From: an uncultured Bacteroidales bacterium
GTDB lineage: Bacteria > Bacteroidota > Bacteroidia > Bacteroidales > WCHB1-69
Direction of reading: 5' to 3'
DNA: 64,000 nucleotides
NCBI GenBank assembly: GCA_934699095.1
Contig: CAKUVI010000009.1
Coordinates: 1-64,000, forward strand
A program made the position numbers and the translations under genes. How positions within the stretch are numbered: the first letter of the stretch is position 1; every line of letters starts with the position of its first letter. The notes under the pieces are model-generated. The model made no database searches, had not been told where the DNA came from, and saw only the letters and a program-made list of their open reading frames with translations. Shown piece after piece: positions 56,328 to 64,000 of the stretch.

Positions 56328-56470
56328 ATTTTTTCTTTTATATTTCTCCAATAAATCAAAATTCTAATCCAATTGCAACGCTAAACCGTGTTTTTCACTC
56401 AATTTCTCTGTTCTTTTCTCAAAAAAGCCTCAAACAGCAAACAATTGAGCACAATACGCAATTTGCGGGG

Positions 56471-56478
56471 CAAATATA
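56471..56478 (-). promoter_or_regulatory. -7 box of the giant T9SS gene
   Basis: Minus-strand TATATTTG matches TAnnTTTG and is followed by GCCCCGC. It implies a leader of about 140 nt before the ATG at 56327, longer than those of the other adhesin genes. Confidence 0.6.
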
Positions 56479-56518
56479 CAAAAATAATATTTGGTAAAGA
56501 ATTTTTTTTTATAAAAAT

Positions 56519-57487
56519 TTATCCCTGATATTGGGACAAAATGAGTTCGCATTCTTCGATTGAGGATGCGGCCATGAGTCTGATGCGGGTCTGCTTGAAA
56601 TTGAACACTCCCCTGAAATATCCTGCATACTGGGAGCGCATTTCAAGCACAGCGGAACGTTCGTTTTTCATGCGGGCTGTCTCATGGAGGTGGCGCAGCA
56701 CCACAGTCACCCTCTCCTCGTATGTCGGCGGTGTGAATTCCCGTCCCGACATCAGGTCTTTAACACCTTTGAAAATCCAAGGGTTTCCGATGGCGGCCCT
56801 GCCTATCATCACGGCATCCACCCCGTATCTGTTTTTGTATTCCAGAGCTTTTTCTGGTGAATCTATGTCGCCGTTACCGATAACGGGAATTTTCATTCTC
56901 GGGTTATTCTTAACCTCTCCGATAAGTGTCCAGTCGGCGGTACCGCTATATAGTTGGGCACGCGTGCGGCCGTGAATTGCTATCGCCTGTATGCCAACAT
57001 CTTGCAATCTTTCAGCCACTTCAACAATCGGTTTGTCGGCACTCTCCCACCCCAACCTTGTCTTCACTGTCACGGGGATCTTCACAGACTTGACGACGGC
57101 GGAAGTCAGGGACACCATTTTGGGTATGTCGCGCAGGATAGCCGATCCTGCGCCCTTGCTGACTATTTTTTTCACCGGACAGCCCCAATTAATGTCAATG
57201 AAGTCAGGGTTCAAGGTCTCGGCGAACCTCGCCGCTGTTGTGAGCGAATCCTCATTGCTTCCGAAAATCTGTATCCCGAATGGCCGTTCCGCCTCGTCGA
57301 ACGAAGCTTTGGAGATGCTCTTCTCCACCTCCCGCGAAAGAGCGTCGGAGGAAACGAACTCGGAAATCACCACATCGGCACCGAATTCTTTGCATATATT
57401 GCGGAAAGCCCGGTCCGTAACTCCCTCCATGGGAGCTAAATAGACCGGAAAGTCATATCTGTTGAGGATTTCTTTTATCGTCGTCAT
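56519..57487 (-). CDS. dus: tRNA-dihydrouridine synthase
   Basis: The 322-residue flavoenzyme reduces uridine to dihydrouridine in tRNA. It has the family start VYLAPMEGVTDRAFRN (about 15-30), the catalytic Cys103 in FIDINWGCPVKKI, the FMN-phosphate region IHGRTRAQLYSG and GNGDIDSPE, and VMIGRAAIGNPWIF. It is closest in appearance to DusB. A minus-strand TATCTTTG at 57497-57504 lies only 10 nt before the ATG, implying a very short leader. Confidence 0.95.
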   Translation of the reverse strand: MTTIKEILNRYDFPVYLAPMEGVTDRAFRNICKEFGADVVISEFVSSDALSREVEKSISKASFDEAERPFGIQIFGSNEDSLTTAARFAETLNPDFIDINWGCPVKKIVSKGAGSAILRDIPKMVSLTSAVVKSVKIPVTVKTRLGWESADKPIVEVAERLQDVGIQAIAIHGRTRAQLYSGTADWTLIGEVKNNPRMKIPVIGNGDIDSPEKALEYKNRYGVDAVMIGRAAIGNPWIFKGVKDLMSGREFTPPTYEERVTVVLRHLHETARMKNERSAVLEMRSQYAGYFRGVFNFKQTRIRLMAASSIEECELILSQYQG

Positions 57488-57496
57488 AATTCCATG

Positions 57497-57519
57497 GCAA
57501 AGATAATTTTTTTATTTTT
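57497..57519. promoter_or_regulatory. Overlapping divergent promoters for dus and the 57568 gene
   Basis: Minus-strand TATCTTTG (57497-57504) serves dus and plus-strand TATTTTTG (57512-57519) serves the secreted coiled-coil gene. The two -7 boxes are only 7 bp apart, so the promoters share DNA and could compete. Confidence 0.55.
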
Positions 57520-57567
57520 GCAGGTTGTATTCATCTGAAATTATTAACACAAAAAATACTAACAATT

Positions 57568-58392
57568 ATGAAAAAGATTTTTTCAATTCTCCTGCTCGTT
57601 GCAGCTTTTTGTCCGGTTTTCGCGCAAAAAGTCAATGAAACCGTAGCTTTATACGGCAAAGAACAACTCAATGGTTTCACAATCAACATTTACAACGCCC
57701 CAATCGATGTTGTTGAAGGCGCTTTGGTTGACAAATTCGAGAACCAATTCGGAATGAAAGGCAAGAAGAACAAGAACTATCACGTTTACCAGAACTACGC
57801 CTGCCCGACATTCGGCGAAGCCAAGTACGACATCTATTTCACCACACAGGAAGTCGGGAAAAAGAAGAACAGATCAGTGCAAGTGACACTCATCGTCTCA
57901 ACCGGCAACCAGAACTGCATCACCTATGCCAACGACCCACGCACAGCACGCAACATCACCACCTTCCTCGAGAACTTCAACCACGATGTTGAGGCTTACG
58001 CCATCAAACTGAAAATCGACGAGCTCAACGGTCAGCTTGCAGCCCTCGACAAAGAGCGCAAATCACTTGAAAAAGAACAATCCAAGATCATGGACAAGCT
58101 CAACAAGACCAACGACGAAATCAAAGAGACTGCCAACCAAGTAGAAGCAAAGACCGCTGAGATGACTCGCCTTCAGGAGAAGTACACATCATCTCACGAC
58201 CCTGAAGTAAAGTCTCAAATCGATAAGACTGCAAAAGACACGCAATCCCTGCAGAAATCACAGTCTAATATGCAGAAATCGCTTCTCAAACTTAACAACG
58301 ACCTTCAGAAACTTAACAAGAAATTAGACGCCACAGTCAAGAACCAGGAAAAGACAAACGCTGAACTCAGAGAAGTTGAGAGAAAACGCTAA
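57568..58392 (+). CDS. Secreted coiled-coil protein of unknown function
   Basis: The 274-residue protein starts with a signal peptide (MKKIFSILLLVAAFCPVFAQ). An alpha/beta region of about 120 residues (YGKEQLNGFTINIYNAPIDVVEGALVDKF; YDIYFTTQEVGKKKNRSVQVTLIVSTGNQNC) precedes a long heptad-rich coiled coil at about 150-274 (LNGQLAALDKERKSLEKEQSKIMDKLNKTNDEIKE onward). No lipobox or sorting domain is visible. I recognise the layout from Bacteroidetes hypothetical proteins but no function. It stands alone, with its own promoter and a strong terminator. Confidence 0.78.
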   Translation: MKKIFSILLLVAAFCPVFAQKVNETVALYGKEQLNGFTINIYNAPIDVVEGALVDKFENQFGMKGKKNKNYHVYQNYACPTFGEAKYDIYFTTQEVGKKKNRSVQVTLIVSTGNQNCITYANDPRTARNITTFLENFNHDVEAYAIKLKIDELNGQLAALDKERKSLEKEQSKIMDKLNKTNDEIKETANQVEAKTAEMTRLQEKYTSSHDPEVKSQIDKTAKDTQSLQKSQSNMQKSLLKLNNDLQKLNKKLDATVKNQEKTNAELREVERKR

Positions 58393-58412
58393 TAACAAGG
58401 TTTACCCATAAC

Positions 58413-58444
58413 AAAAAATCCTCCTGTGACAGGAGGATTTTTTT
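58413..58444 (+). terminator. Intrinsic terminator of the coiled-coil gene
   Basis: ATCCTCCTG (58418-58426) and CAGGAGGAT (58430-58438) form a 9-bp stem with a TGA loop, with an A-run before it and a T-run after it. Confidence 0.88.
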
Positions 58445-58493
58445 GTTTGCAGCAAAACACACAGATTTAAATGCAGACAGTAACGATTTTTGT

Positions 58494-58501
58494 TATCTTT
58501 G
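58494..58501 (+). promoter_or_regulatory. -7 box of folD
   Basis: TATCTTTG matches TAnnTTTG exactly, 23 nt before the folD ATG at 58525. There is no clear -33 element. Confidence 0.6.
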
Positions 58502-58524
58502 CACCTTGAAAAAAAACACAAGAC

Positions 58525-59397
58525 ATGGCAGAAATCATAGATGGAAAAAGAATCTCTGAAGAGATCAAGACTGAAATTGCAACTGAAGTCAAAAGCATGC
58601 TTGACAAAGGTATGCGCGCACCTCATCTGGCGGTTGTCATCGCAGGTGAAGACGGAGCTGCACTGAGTTATGCTGAAAGTATTGAAAAGCAATGCAAAGG
58701 CGTTGGGTTCATTTCATCCGTATATCATCTGAGTTCAAACACACCGGAGGATGAATTTCTCTCCACCATAGAATTCCTCAACAACGACGACGAAATAGAC
58801 GGTTACATCATACAAATGCCGTTGCCAAAGCACATTTCCATTGACAAAGTCACAGCAAAGGTTGACCCCGAAAAGGACATGGACTGTTTTCATCCAACAA
58901 ACATGGGCAACTTGCTGCTTGGCAAAGAGTGCTATCTGCCTGCCACCCCGCATGGCGTAATCGAATTGATAAAACGCTGCAATATAGAAACTTCGGGCAA
59001 AAAATGCGTCATCCTCGGGCGCAGCAACATCGTTGGCAAACCGCTATCCATGCTCATGCTCCAGAAAGGCATCGATGCCACTGTGACCGTTTGCCACAGC
59101 AAGACAAAAAACATGAAACAGATATGTAAAACGGCTGATATTCTGATCGTTGCAATAGGTCAGGCTGAAATGATAACTGCCGACTACATCAAAGACAACG
59201 CGACGGTGATTGACGTGGGCATTCACCGAGTGGATGCTCCCGAACTGCCAAAGGGCTACCGTCTATGCGGCGACGTGCTCTACAGCGAAGTGTCGAAAAA
59301 ATGCGGCGCAATCACCCCTGTGCCCGGCGGAACCGGCTCCATGACCACCGCATGCCTGCTTCAAAACACACTCACAGCATACAAAAAGAAACTCTAA
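58525..59397 (+). CDS. folD: Divergent FolD (methylenetetrahydrofolate dehydrogenase/cyclohydrolase)
   Basis: The 290-residue protein has the FolD architecture: QMPLPKHI near 96, PATPHGVIELI near 138, the nucleotide-binding GRSNIVGKP near 164, and TPVPGGTGSMTTA near 264. In the segment LSYAESIEKQCKGVGF, alignment to the usual Y-V-x-x-K-x-K-x-C motif places Ile53 where the catalytic lysine (Lys56 of the E. coli enzyme) should be. Lys55, two residues later, is kept. DVDGFHP is DMDCFHP here, and GGVGPMT is GGTGSMT. The fold is secure, but full dehydrogenase/cyclohydrolase activity is doubtful. Confidence 0.88.
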   Translation: MAEIIDGKRISEEIKTEIATEVKSMLDKGMRAPHLAVVIAGEDGAALSYAESIEKQCKGVGFISSVYHLSSNTPEDEFLSTIEFLNNDDEIDGYIIQMPLPKHISIDKVTAKVDPEKDMDCFHPTNMGNLLLGKECYLPATPHGVIELIKRCNIETSGKKCVILGRSNIVGKPLSMLMLQKGIDATVTVCHSKTKNMKQICKTADILIVAIGQAEMITADYIKDNATVIDVGIHRVDAPELPKGYRLCGDVLYSEVSKKCGAITPVPGGTGSMTTACLLQNTLTAYKKKL

Positions 59398-59417
59398 GCA
59401 AGCTGTCCTAAGGTAAT

Positions 59418-62216
59418 CTACATCTTACAGATAGCGCTGTAGTCGCAACGCTTGCAAACGTCCTTGTCTTCAGTGCACTTGAACGGTGTCCCTTGGTCGA
59501 AAATTTCACCAAGCACCCTCTTCAGGCATGCTTCCAAAACGCCATACTCCTCCGAAAGGTTCTCGTTCCCATCGATTGAACCCATGAAGATATACTCCTC
59601 ATCTCCCCTGTTAACAGCCTTATTCCCAATTATTCCCGCCCTGACAGTCAAATCGCGGGTCTCTTTTGAATTTTTGTAGAGAATCATGTAGAACACCAGC
59701 TGCATCAATTTTTCATAATCGGGATTCTTAAAAAGACACGCATAAACCATATCGTCTCTTGGATCATTGCCATTCCCGCTATTGTCATCATTGGCTTTAG
59801 TCTCGGTTTTTATGTTCAGAGTTTTACTGTCAACATTACCTGTCTTGTAATCGAGAATTTCAATATAGCCACCGAGCTGCTGAATCCTGTCGAATGTACC
59901 TTTTATTTCTACTTTAATCTCACTGTCTTCCTTGTTCGGATTGTCAATCAGGATCGTTGCATAGTACTTCTTCTCATTACCTATGATGGTCAGCAGCGGG
60001 TTTTTCAATTCATCTTTTGAAACTTTGAGATAATTTTTGACATTTTCCTCAATTATATGGCGGTTGATAATCCACGCTCCCTGGTTTAGCTGTGCATCTT
60101 CTATGTCTTCACGCCCTTTTTCTTTTCTGATATTCCCGACAACAACATCGCTAATATTGTCTATATAGCTGTCTATGATGGAGTTGTACTTATTCCTATC
60201 CCTCTCTTTCATGATCTTGTCGAAAACGTCGCTGAAGGTTTTATGTACAACATTGCCTAATTCATTGCTTGCCATTTCATCAGTTAACGGATTGTTTTTC
60301 TCTATCTTGGCAATATTTTTGAAATAAAATTTCACAGGGCACTCCACATAACTCTTCAATGCTGAAGCAGAAAAACAGAATTGATTAAGTTTTGACACAA
60401 TCTCGTCTGTTTTTTCAATCTGTATATCATCATAATCAGTCAACTTCAGGTCAAAATCTTTAAAAGCATCCGAAAAATGCAAGTTTTCCATCTTGTTCAG
60501 ACGGGCCTTGTATTTCATCTGCGACACAAAATGAGAGACTTCGGCGATTGCATTGTCCGACAATGAGTTGTAAATCAAGGTTATATTTTCGGCTCGTTGC
60601 ATCAGACGGAAAAAATGGTATGCATAAACCTGCTCCTGATACAAATAGTTTTCGAGTGCAAATTTGTTGCCAAATTTATACTTGAAATCAAAAGGAAGTA
60701 GAGAATCGTAGCGCAAGCCCTTGGGCAGAACGCCTTCGTTCACAGAAAGTATAATCACATTTTTGAAATCAAGCATACGCGTCTCCAAAAGTCCCATAAC
60801 CTGCAATCCACGATTGGAATCTCCCGTTCTTGATATCTGAATCTTATCCAACACATTGAGGACAAGTCTCTTGGACAACAAAAAATCCACTTCCTGATCT
60901 TCTGAGAAAGATTCGTCATAGTCGAATTGGAGGTCTTTCATCCTTTTGGCAGCCTCTTGACACAGTACAACATCATTATTTTCTTCCAAAGATTCAGATA
61001 ATTTTTCACAGAAAGAAGCAATAAGGGAAGGCAGTTTTCTGCCAACTTCGTTTCGTTTCACGGAATGGATTTCGTCTATGACAATTTCATATCCGGATTC
61101 GGTTGCAAGCATCAAAGAGTTCTCATAAACAGCAATCTGTTCTGAAATGTCGGCATACACAGATGTTGACAAGAAAGGAATCCCCATAGTGACATTCAAT
61201 TCAACATCCTTGATATTGTATGCGGAGAGGAACGGCATCAAAAGCGTCTCGTCGGCGAGCACGACGGCAGTATCAGTCATGTCAACTACTCCGTCTTCAC
61301 TTTTCACTTTGATTATGTTCCTTACGGTATCAAGCGCGGAATAGACTTGTCTGAGATTTTTGGATGTAGCCACAATATTGATATTCTTCTTTTGTGTCTC
61401 GTAAGAATCATCAAGATATTCAACATCCTTTATATCAAGAAATTGACAATCACGATTGATAAAGAAAGAGGTCTGTTTCAAAACGTCATGCTCAGATTTT
61501 ACGTCAAGATCGCAATAGAACGGATCCACATCGAAAATGATATCGGTTGTGAAATTGTCTTTGATATGTTTAACGATGATGAGCTCTGATGGGGAGAGTG
61601 CGTAGAATCCAGCGAACAAGATGCGTTTAAAATTTATCTTATTAGCATATTTTTCAATATTATCTGCACAGTCGCGGTAAAGAAGTCCGGTATAGGCTTC
61701 ACCGTTTTTGAGCAAGAGTGAGCGGTATTTTGAATAGATTTCAGAGAGGAGTCTATAGAAATCGATTAGAATTTTGTCGTGTTCTGTAGGTTCATCTTTT
61801 CCGAACGGAAACTCAAAAGCAGCCGTCATGGCATAATCGTTCAGTAAAGATGGGATATCTTCCTGCATTTGCATATCCATATCGCTGATATCATGCAGGA
61901 AAGGGAAGCCCCAGAAATTAAGGTTTTCCAACTTGCATCTCTCGTTGGGGATATCCTTGGTGATTTCATGGAGTCGAAGTATCTGTTTATTAGTGTCAAT
62001 AGTTTTAAGAGGAGACAGGAATGCCACAAATTCATCCATAGGGTACACGACTGGAGCGAAAAAAGTAGCGTCTTTGTGTTTCGCAGCGAGTTGTGAGATG
62101 AGTTTTCTGTGGGCGCGGCGGTTAGGGAGCACCACGAGTGTGTCGGAAAAGTTCAGGTCAGACCTGTCAGTATCGATTTTTTCAACCAACTTACTGATAA
62201 AAGATTCCATAAACAA
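59418..62216 (-). CDS. AddB-like PD-(D/E)XK nuclease with probable Fe-S site
   Basis: The 932-residue protein has an N-terminal inactive-helicase-like part (SDTLVVLPNRRAHRKLISQLA; MGIPFLSTSVYADISEQIAVYEN) and a C-terminal PD-(D/E)XK nuclease. The nuclease motif is EILDYKTG near residue 785. Four cysteines fit an AddB-type iron-sulfur cluster: one in the SYVECPVKFYFKNI segment near 632 and three in CKRCDYSAIC at the C-terminus. In AddAB this subunit recognises and cuts DNA ends together with an AddA helicase; no addA gene is adjacent in the window. Met3 is an alternative start. It is convergent with folD. Confidence 0.88.
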   Translation of the reverse strand: MFMESFISKLVEKIDTDRSDLNFSDTLVVLPNRRAHRKLISQLAAKHKDATFFAPVVYPMDEFVAFLSPLKTIDTNKQILRLHEITKDIPNERCKLENLNFWGFPFLHDISDMDMQMQEDIPSLLNDYAMTAAFEFPFGKDEPTEHDKILIDFYRLLSEIYSKYRSLLLKNGEAYTGLLYRDCADNIEKYANKINFKRILFAGFYALSPSELIIVKHIKDNFTTDIIFDVDPFYCDLDVKSEHDVLKQTSFFINRDCQFLDIKDVEYLDDSYETQKKNINIVATSKNLRQVYSALDTVRNIIKVKSEDGVVDMTDTAVVLADETLLMPFLSAYNIKDVELNVTMGIPFLSTSVYADISEQIAVYENSLMLATESGYEIVIDEIHSVKRNEVGRKLPSLIASFCEKLSESLEENNDVVLCQEAAKRMKDLQFDYDESFSEDQEVDFLLSKRLVLNVLDKIQISRTGDSNRGLQVMGLLETRMLDFKNVIILSVNEGVLPKGLRYDSLLPFDFKYKFGNKFALENYLYQEQVYAYHFFRLMQRAENITLIYNSLSDNAIAEVSHFVSQMKYKARLNKMENLHFSDAFKDFDLKLTDYDDIQIEKTDEIVSKLNQFCFSASALKSYVECPVKFYFKNIAKIEKNNPLTDEMASNELGNVVHKTFSDVFDKIMKERDRNKYNSIIDSYIDNISDVVVGNIRKEKGREDIEDAQLNQGAWIINRHIIEENVKNYLKVSKDELKNPLLTIIGNEKKYYATILIDNPNKEDSEIKVEIKGTFDRIQQLGGYIEILDYKTGNVDSKTLNIKTETKANDDNSGNGNDPRDDMVYACLFKNPDYEKLMQLVFYMILYKNSKETRDLTVRAGIIGNKAVNRGDEEYIFMGSIDGNENLSEEYGVLEACLKRVLGEIFDQGTPFKCTEDKDVCKRCDYSAICKM

Positions 62217-62258
62217 GATTTTTTGATATAGTAAAAGGTAAATATTTTGGTTTCAAAT

Positions 62259-62291
62259 AAAAAAAGGTCTCCCGGCTGGAGTCGGGAGACC
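62259..62291 (-). terminator. Terminator of the decarboxylase operon
   Basis: GGTCTCCCG (62266-62274) pairs with CGGGAGACC (62283-62291). On the minus strand the stem is followed by a run of Ts. It lies about 15 nt after the beta-subunit stop codon. Confidence 0.88.
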
Positions 62292-62305
62292 GTAAAATAT
62301 GATGA

Positions 62306-63451
62306 TTAGTACAAGAAGCTGAGGAGGATACCGGCAGCAACGGCGCTACCGATCACACCGGCCACGTTGGGACCCATGGCGTGCATCAGCAGGTAATTAG
62401 TTCTGTCGTACTTTTGACCTTCCACGAGAGACACACGAGCGGCATCCGGCACGGCTGAGACGCCTGCGTTACCGATGAGCGGGTTGATCTTGTTGCCTTC
62501 TTTGAGGAAAAGGTTAAAGAATTTAACAAAGAGCACGCCTGAAGCGGTAGCAATCACGAATGAGAAAGCGCCGAGCACAAAGATGAGAACAGATGATGGG
62601 CGGAGGAAGTTGGTGGCTTGTGTTGAGCATCCAACGGTGAGGCCGATGAGGATGGTCACGATATCCACGATAGGACCGGAAGCTGTATTGGCGAGACGTT
62701 TTGTAACGCCACTCTCTTTCAGGAGGTTACCGAAGAAGAGCATACCGAGAAGAGGAAGACCGGTTGGAACGAGGAAAGCGGTGAGGAGGATACACAAGAT
62801 AGGGAAGAGCACTTTTTCGCGGTGGCTGACGGCGCGAGGCGGGCGCATGCGGATAAGGCGTTCCTTAGGTGTAGTGAGGGCGCGCATGATAGGCGGTTGG
62901 ATAACCGGCACGAGGGCCATGTAGGAGTACGCCGACACTGCGATAGCGCCCATCATGCTCGGGGCGAGCTTTGATGAGATGAAGATTGCAGTAGGGCCGT
63001 CGGCGCCGCCGATGATACCGATAGCTCCGGCTTCCATCGGTGAGAAACCCAAAAGGAGGGCGGTGATGTAAGCGGCGAAGATACCGAACTGTGCGGCAGC
63101 ACCCACCAAAATCAACTTCGGATTGGATATCAACGCCGAGAAATCGGTCATGGCGCCAATGCCAAGGAAGATAAGTGGAGGATAGAAGCCTTTAACGACA
63201 CCGAAATAGAGGTAGTTGAGCACCGCACCGCTCTCGTAAACACCAACCTGCAGACCGTCTGTGAACGGGATGTTGCCGATGATGATACCAAATCCGATAG
63301 GAACAAGCAGAAGCGGCTCATATTCTTTGATAATTCCCAATGCTATGAAGAACAGACCGATGACAATCATAACGAGATGCTGCCAGGTACAGTTTCCAAA
63401 TCCCGAATAGCTTAGGAATTGTAACAAACCTTCTTTAAAAAATTCTATCAT
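62306..63451 (-). CDS. Na+-translocating decarboxylase beta subunit
   Basis: The 381-residue membrane protein carries out the sodium-pumping step of biotin-dependent decarboxylases (oxaloacetate, methylmalonyl-CoA or glutaconyl-CoA type). It has many membrane helices and the conserved LGIGAMTDFSALISNPK and IGIIGGADGPTAIFISSKLAP motifs, and GNAGVSAVPDAARV in the last third. Family length is about 375-435. It is the last gene of a minus-strand operon, 22 nt after the biotin-carrier gene. In Bacteroidales the partner is often methylmalonyl-CoA decarboxylase, but the window does not settle the substrate. Confidence 0.94.
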   Translation of the reverse strand: MIEFFKEGLLQFLSYSGFGNCTWQHLVMIVIGLFFIALGIIKEYEPLLLVPIGFGIIIGNIPFTDGLQVGVYESGAVLNYLYFGVVKGFYPPLIFLGIGAMTDFSALISNPKLILVGAAAQFGIFAAYITALLLGFSPMEAGAIGIIGGADGPTAIFISSKLAPSMMGAIAVSAYSYMALVPVIQPPIMRALTTPKERLIRMRPPRAVSHREKVLFPILCILLTAFLVPTGLPLLGMLFFGNLLKESGVTKRLANTASGPIVDIVTILIGLTVGCSTQATNFLRPSSVLIFVLGAFSFVIATASGVLFVKFFNLFLKEGNKINPLIGNAGVSAVPDAARVSLVEGQKYDRTNYLLMHAMGPNVAGVIGSAVAAGILLSFLY

Positions 63452-63473
63452 AACTGTTCTTTTTTATTTTTAA

Positions 63474-63920
63474 CTATTCAAAAACAACGAGCACCTGGCC
63501 TTCCATAACGGCATCGCTCTTGTTCACTTTCACTTCCTTGACAACTCCGTCGCGGTCAGAGTCGATGTTGTTCTCCATCTTCATAGCTTCGAGCAGGAGG
63601 AGACGTTGACCTGACTTCACGCTGTCGCCGGGTTTCACAAAGACGTCAAGCACGGTGCCTGGCAGTGGAGAGGTTATGGTTGCGCCGCTGCTTGCCGGGG
63701 CTGCCGGGGCGATGTGTGCAGCAGGAGCCGCTGCCGGAGCAGCCTTAGGACCGGTCTCAACCTTTACGACTGGCTTAACCACTTTGCGTGGTTTCAACTC
63801 CATGTCCAATTCAACCTTGTAAGGTGTGCCGTTGACTGTTACATCGATCATATTATCTTCCAATTCACCTACTTCAACAGCATATTTATTTCCGTGAATC
63901 TTAAAATTATAGGTTTTCAT
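63474..63920 (-). CDS. Biotin carboxyl carrier subunit of the Na+ decarboxylase
   Basis: The 148-residue protein has an N-terminal region, an Ala/Pro-rich linker (about 58-80) and a biotinyl domain (about 80-148) with the biotin-accepting lysine in EAMKMEN (near residue 112). It carries CO2 from the carboxyltransferase to the membrane beta subunit. The layout matches the gamma/MmdC-type subunit. It precedes the beta-subunit gene and overlaps the same operon. Confidence 0.93.
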   Translation of the reverse strand: MKTYNFKIHGNKYAVEVGELEDNMIDVTVNGTPYKVELDMELKPRKVVKPVVKVETGPKAAPAAAPAAHIAPAAPASSGATITSPLPGTVLDVFVKPGDSVKSGQRLLLLEAMKMENNIDSDRDGVVKEVKVNKSDAVMEGQVLVVFE

Positions 63921-63922
63921 AT

Positions 63923-64000
63923 CTATTTCTTGTTGATTATTATTTTAATTTCGGATTTTTTTTCATCGTAAGGCCTTTTTGAGCCCATGGAGAGTAGTGA
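63923..64000 (-). CDS. C-terminal end of a gene, probably the OadG-like small subunit
   Basis: An open frame enters from the right edge and ends KSEIKIIINKK at a TAG 2 nt before the biotin-carrier ATG. Only 25 residues are visible. Gene order in Bacteroidetes decarboxylase operons and the basic tail suggest the small membrane-anchor subunit (OadG/MmdD), but the sequence alone does not prove it. Confidence 0.45.
   Translation of the reverse strand, partial: SLLSMGSKRPYDEKKSEIKIIINKK

Overview
The window looks like chromosomal DNA of a member of the order Bacteroidales. Many genes are preceded by the Bacteroidetes-type -7 promoter box TAnnTTFG written in its real form TAnnTTTG. At least four large secreted proteins end in type IX secretion (T9SS) type A sorting domains, and one ends in a gliding-motility (type B) domain. 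Shine-Dalgarno-like sites are not prominent. Bacteroidetes-typical genes include a PG0541-family protein, NamZ and a Na+-translocating decarboxylase. I cannot name genus or species.

Region 1 (1-9.1 kb) is a type II-C CRISPR-Cas locus. A 23-repeat array (48-nt repeats, 29/30-nt spacers) enters from the left edge. It is followed by a 331-bp tandem duplication carrying terminator hairpins and a CRISPR repeat split by a small palindromic element. On the minus strand follows a tight operon cas9 - Bro-N/DinD-like gene - cas1 - cas2, with a tracrRNA transcribed divergently from the cas9 promoter region. Each repeat carries a Bacteroidetes promoter, so spacers may be transcribed one by one. The Bro-N/DinD-like gene, overlapping cas1, is the best candidate here for an undescribed component.

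Region 2 (9.3-12.8 kb) is housekeeping: miaA, a PRiA4_ORF3-like gene and yebC on the minus strand, then two small genes (a secreted protein and a DUF456 membrane protein) on the plus strand.

Region 3 (12.8-35.4 kb) has two paralogous multi-domain T9SS adhesins at its ends, pointing outward. Their last ~173 codons and 3' flanks form an inverted repeat of about 0.65 kb at roughly 90% identity by eye. Between them lie a Nudix/NrtR-like regulator and an RND efflux operon (TolC-like protein, membrane-fusion lipoprotein, inner-membrane pump, PG0541-family protein) with a third T9SS adhesin gene inserted in it. Recombination between the inverted repeats would invert ~21 kb and swap the adhesin ends.

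Region 4 (35.4-41.7 kb) is a purL - bifunctional nuclease - recQ operon.

Region 5 (41.7-56.3 kb) holds cell-surface genes on the minus strand: a CUB/P-domain/PKD protein with a gliding-motility C-terminus and a small secreted partner, a NamZ-like lipoprotein, and a 3308-residue T9SS protein.

Region 6 (56.5-64 kb) holds a tRNA-dihydrouridine synthase, a secreted coiled-coil protein, a divergent folD lacking the usual catalytic lysine, an AddB-like nuclease, and the beta, biotin-carrier and edge-truncated small subunits of a Na+-pumping decarboxylase. I saw no tRNA, rRNA, insertion sequence or integrase gene.
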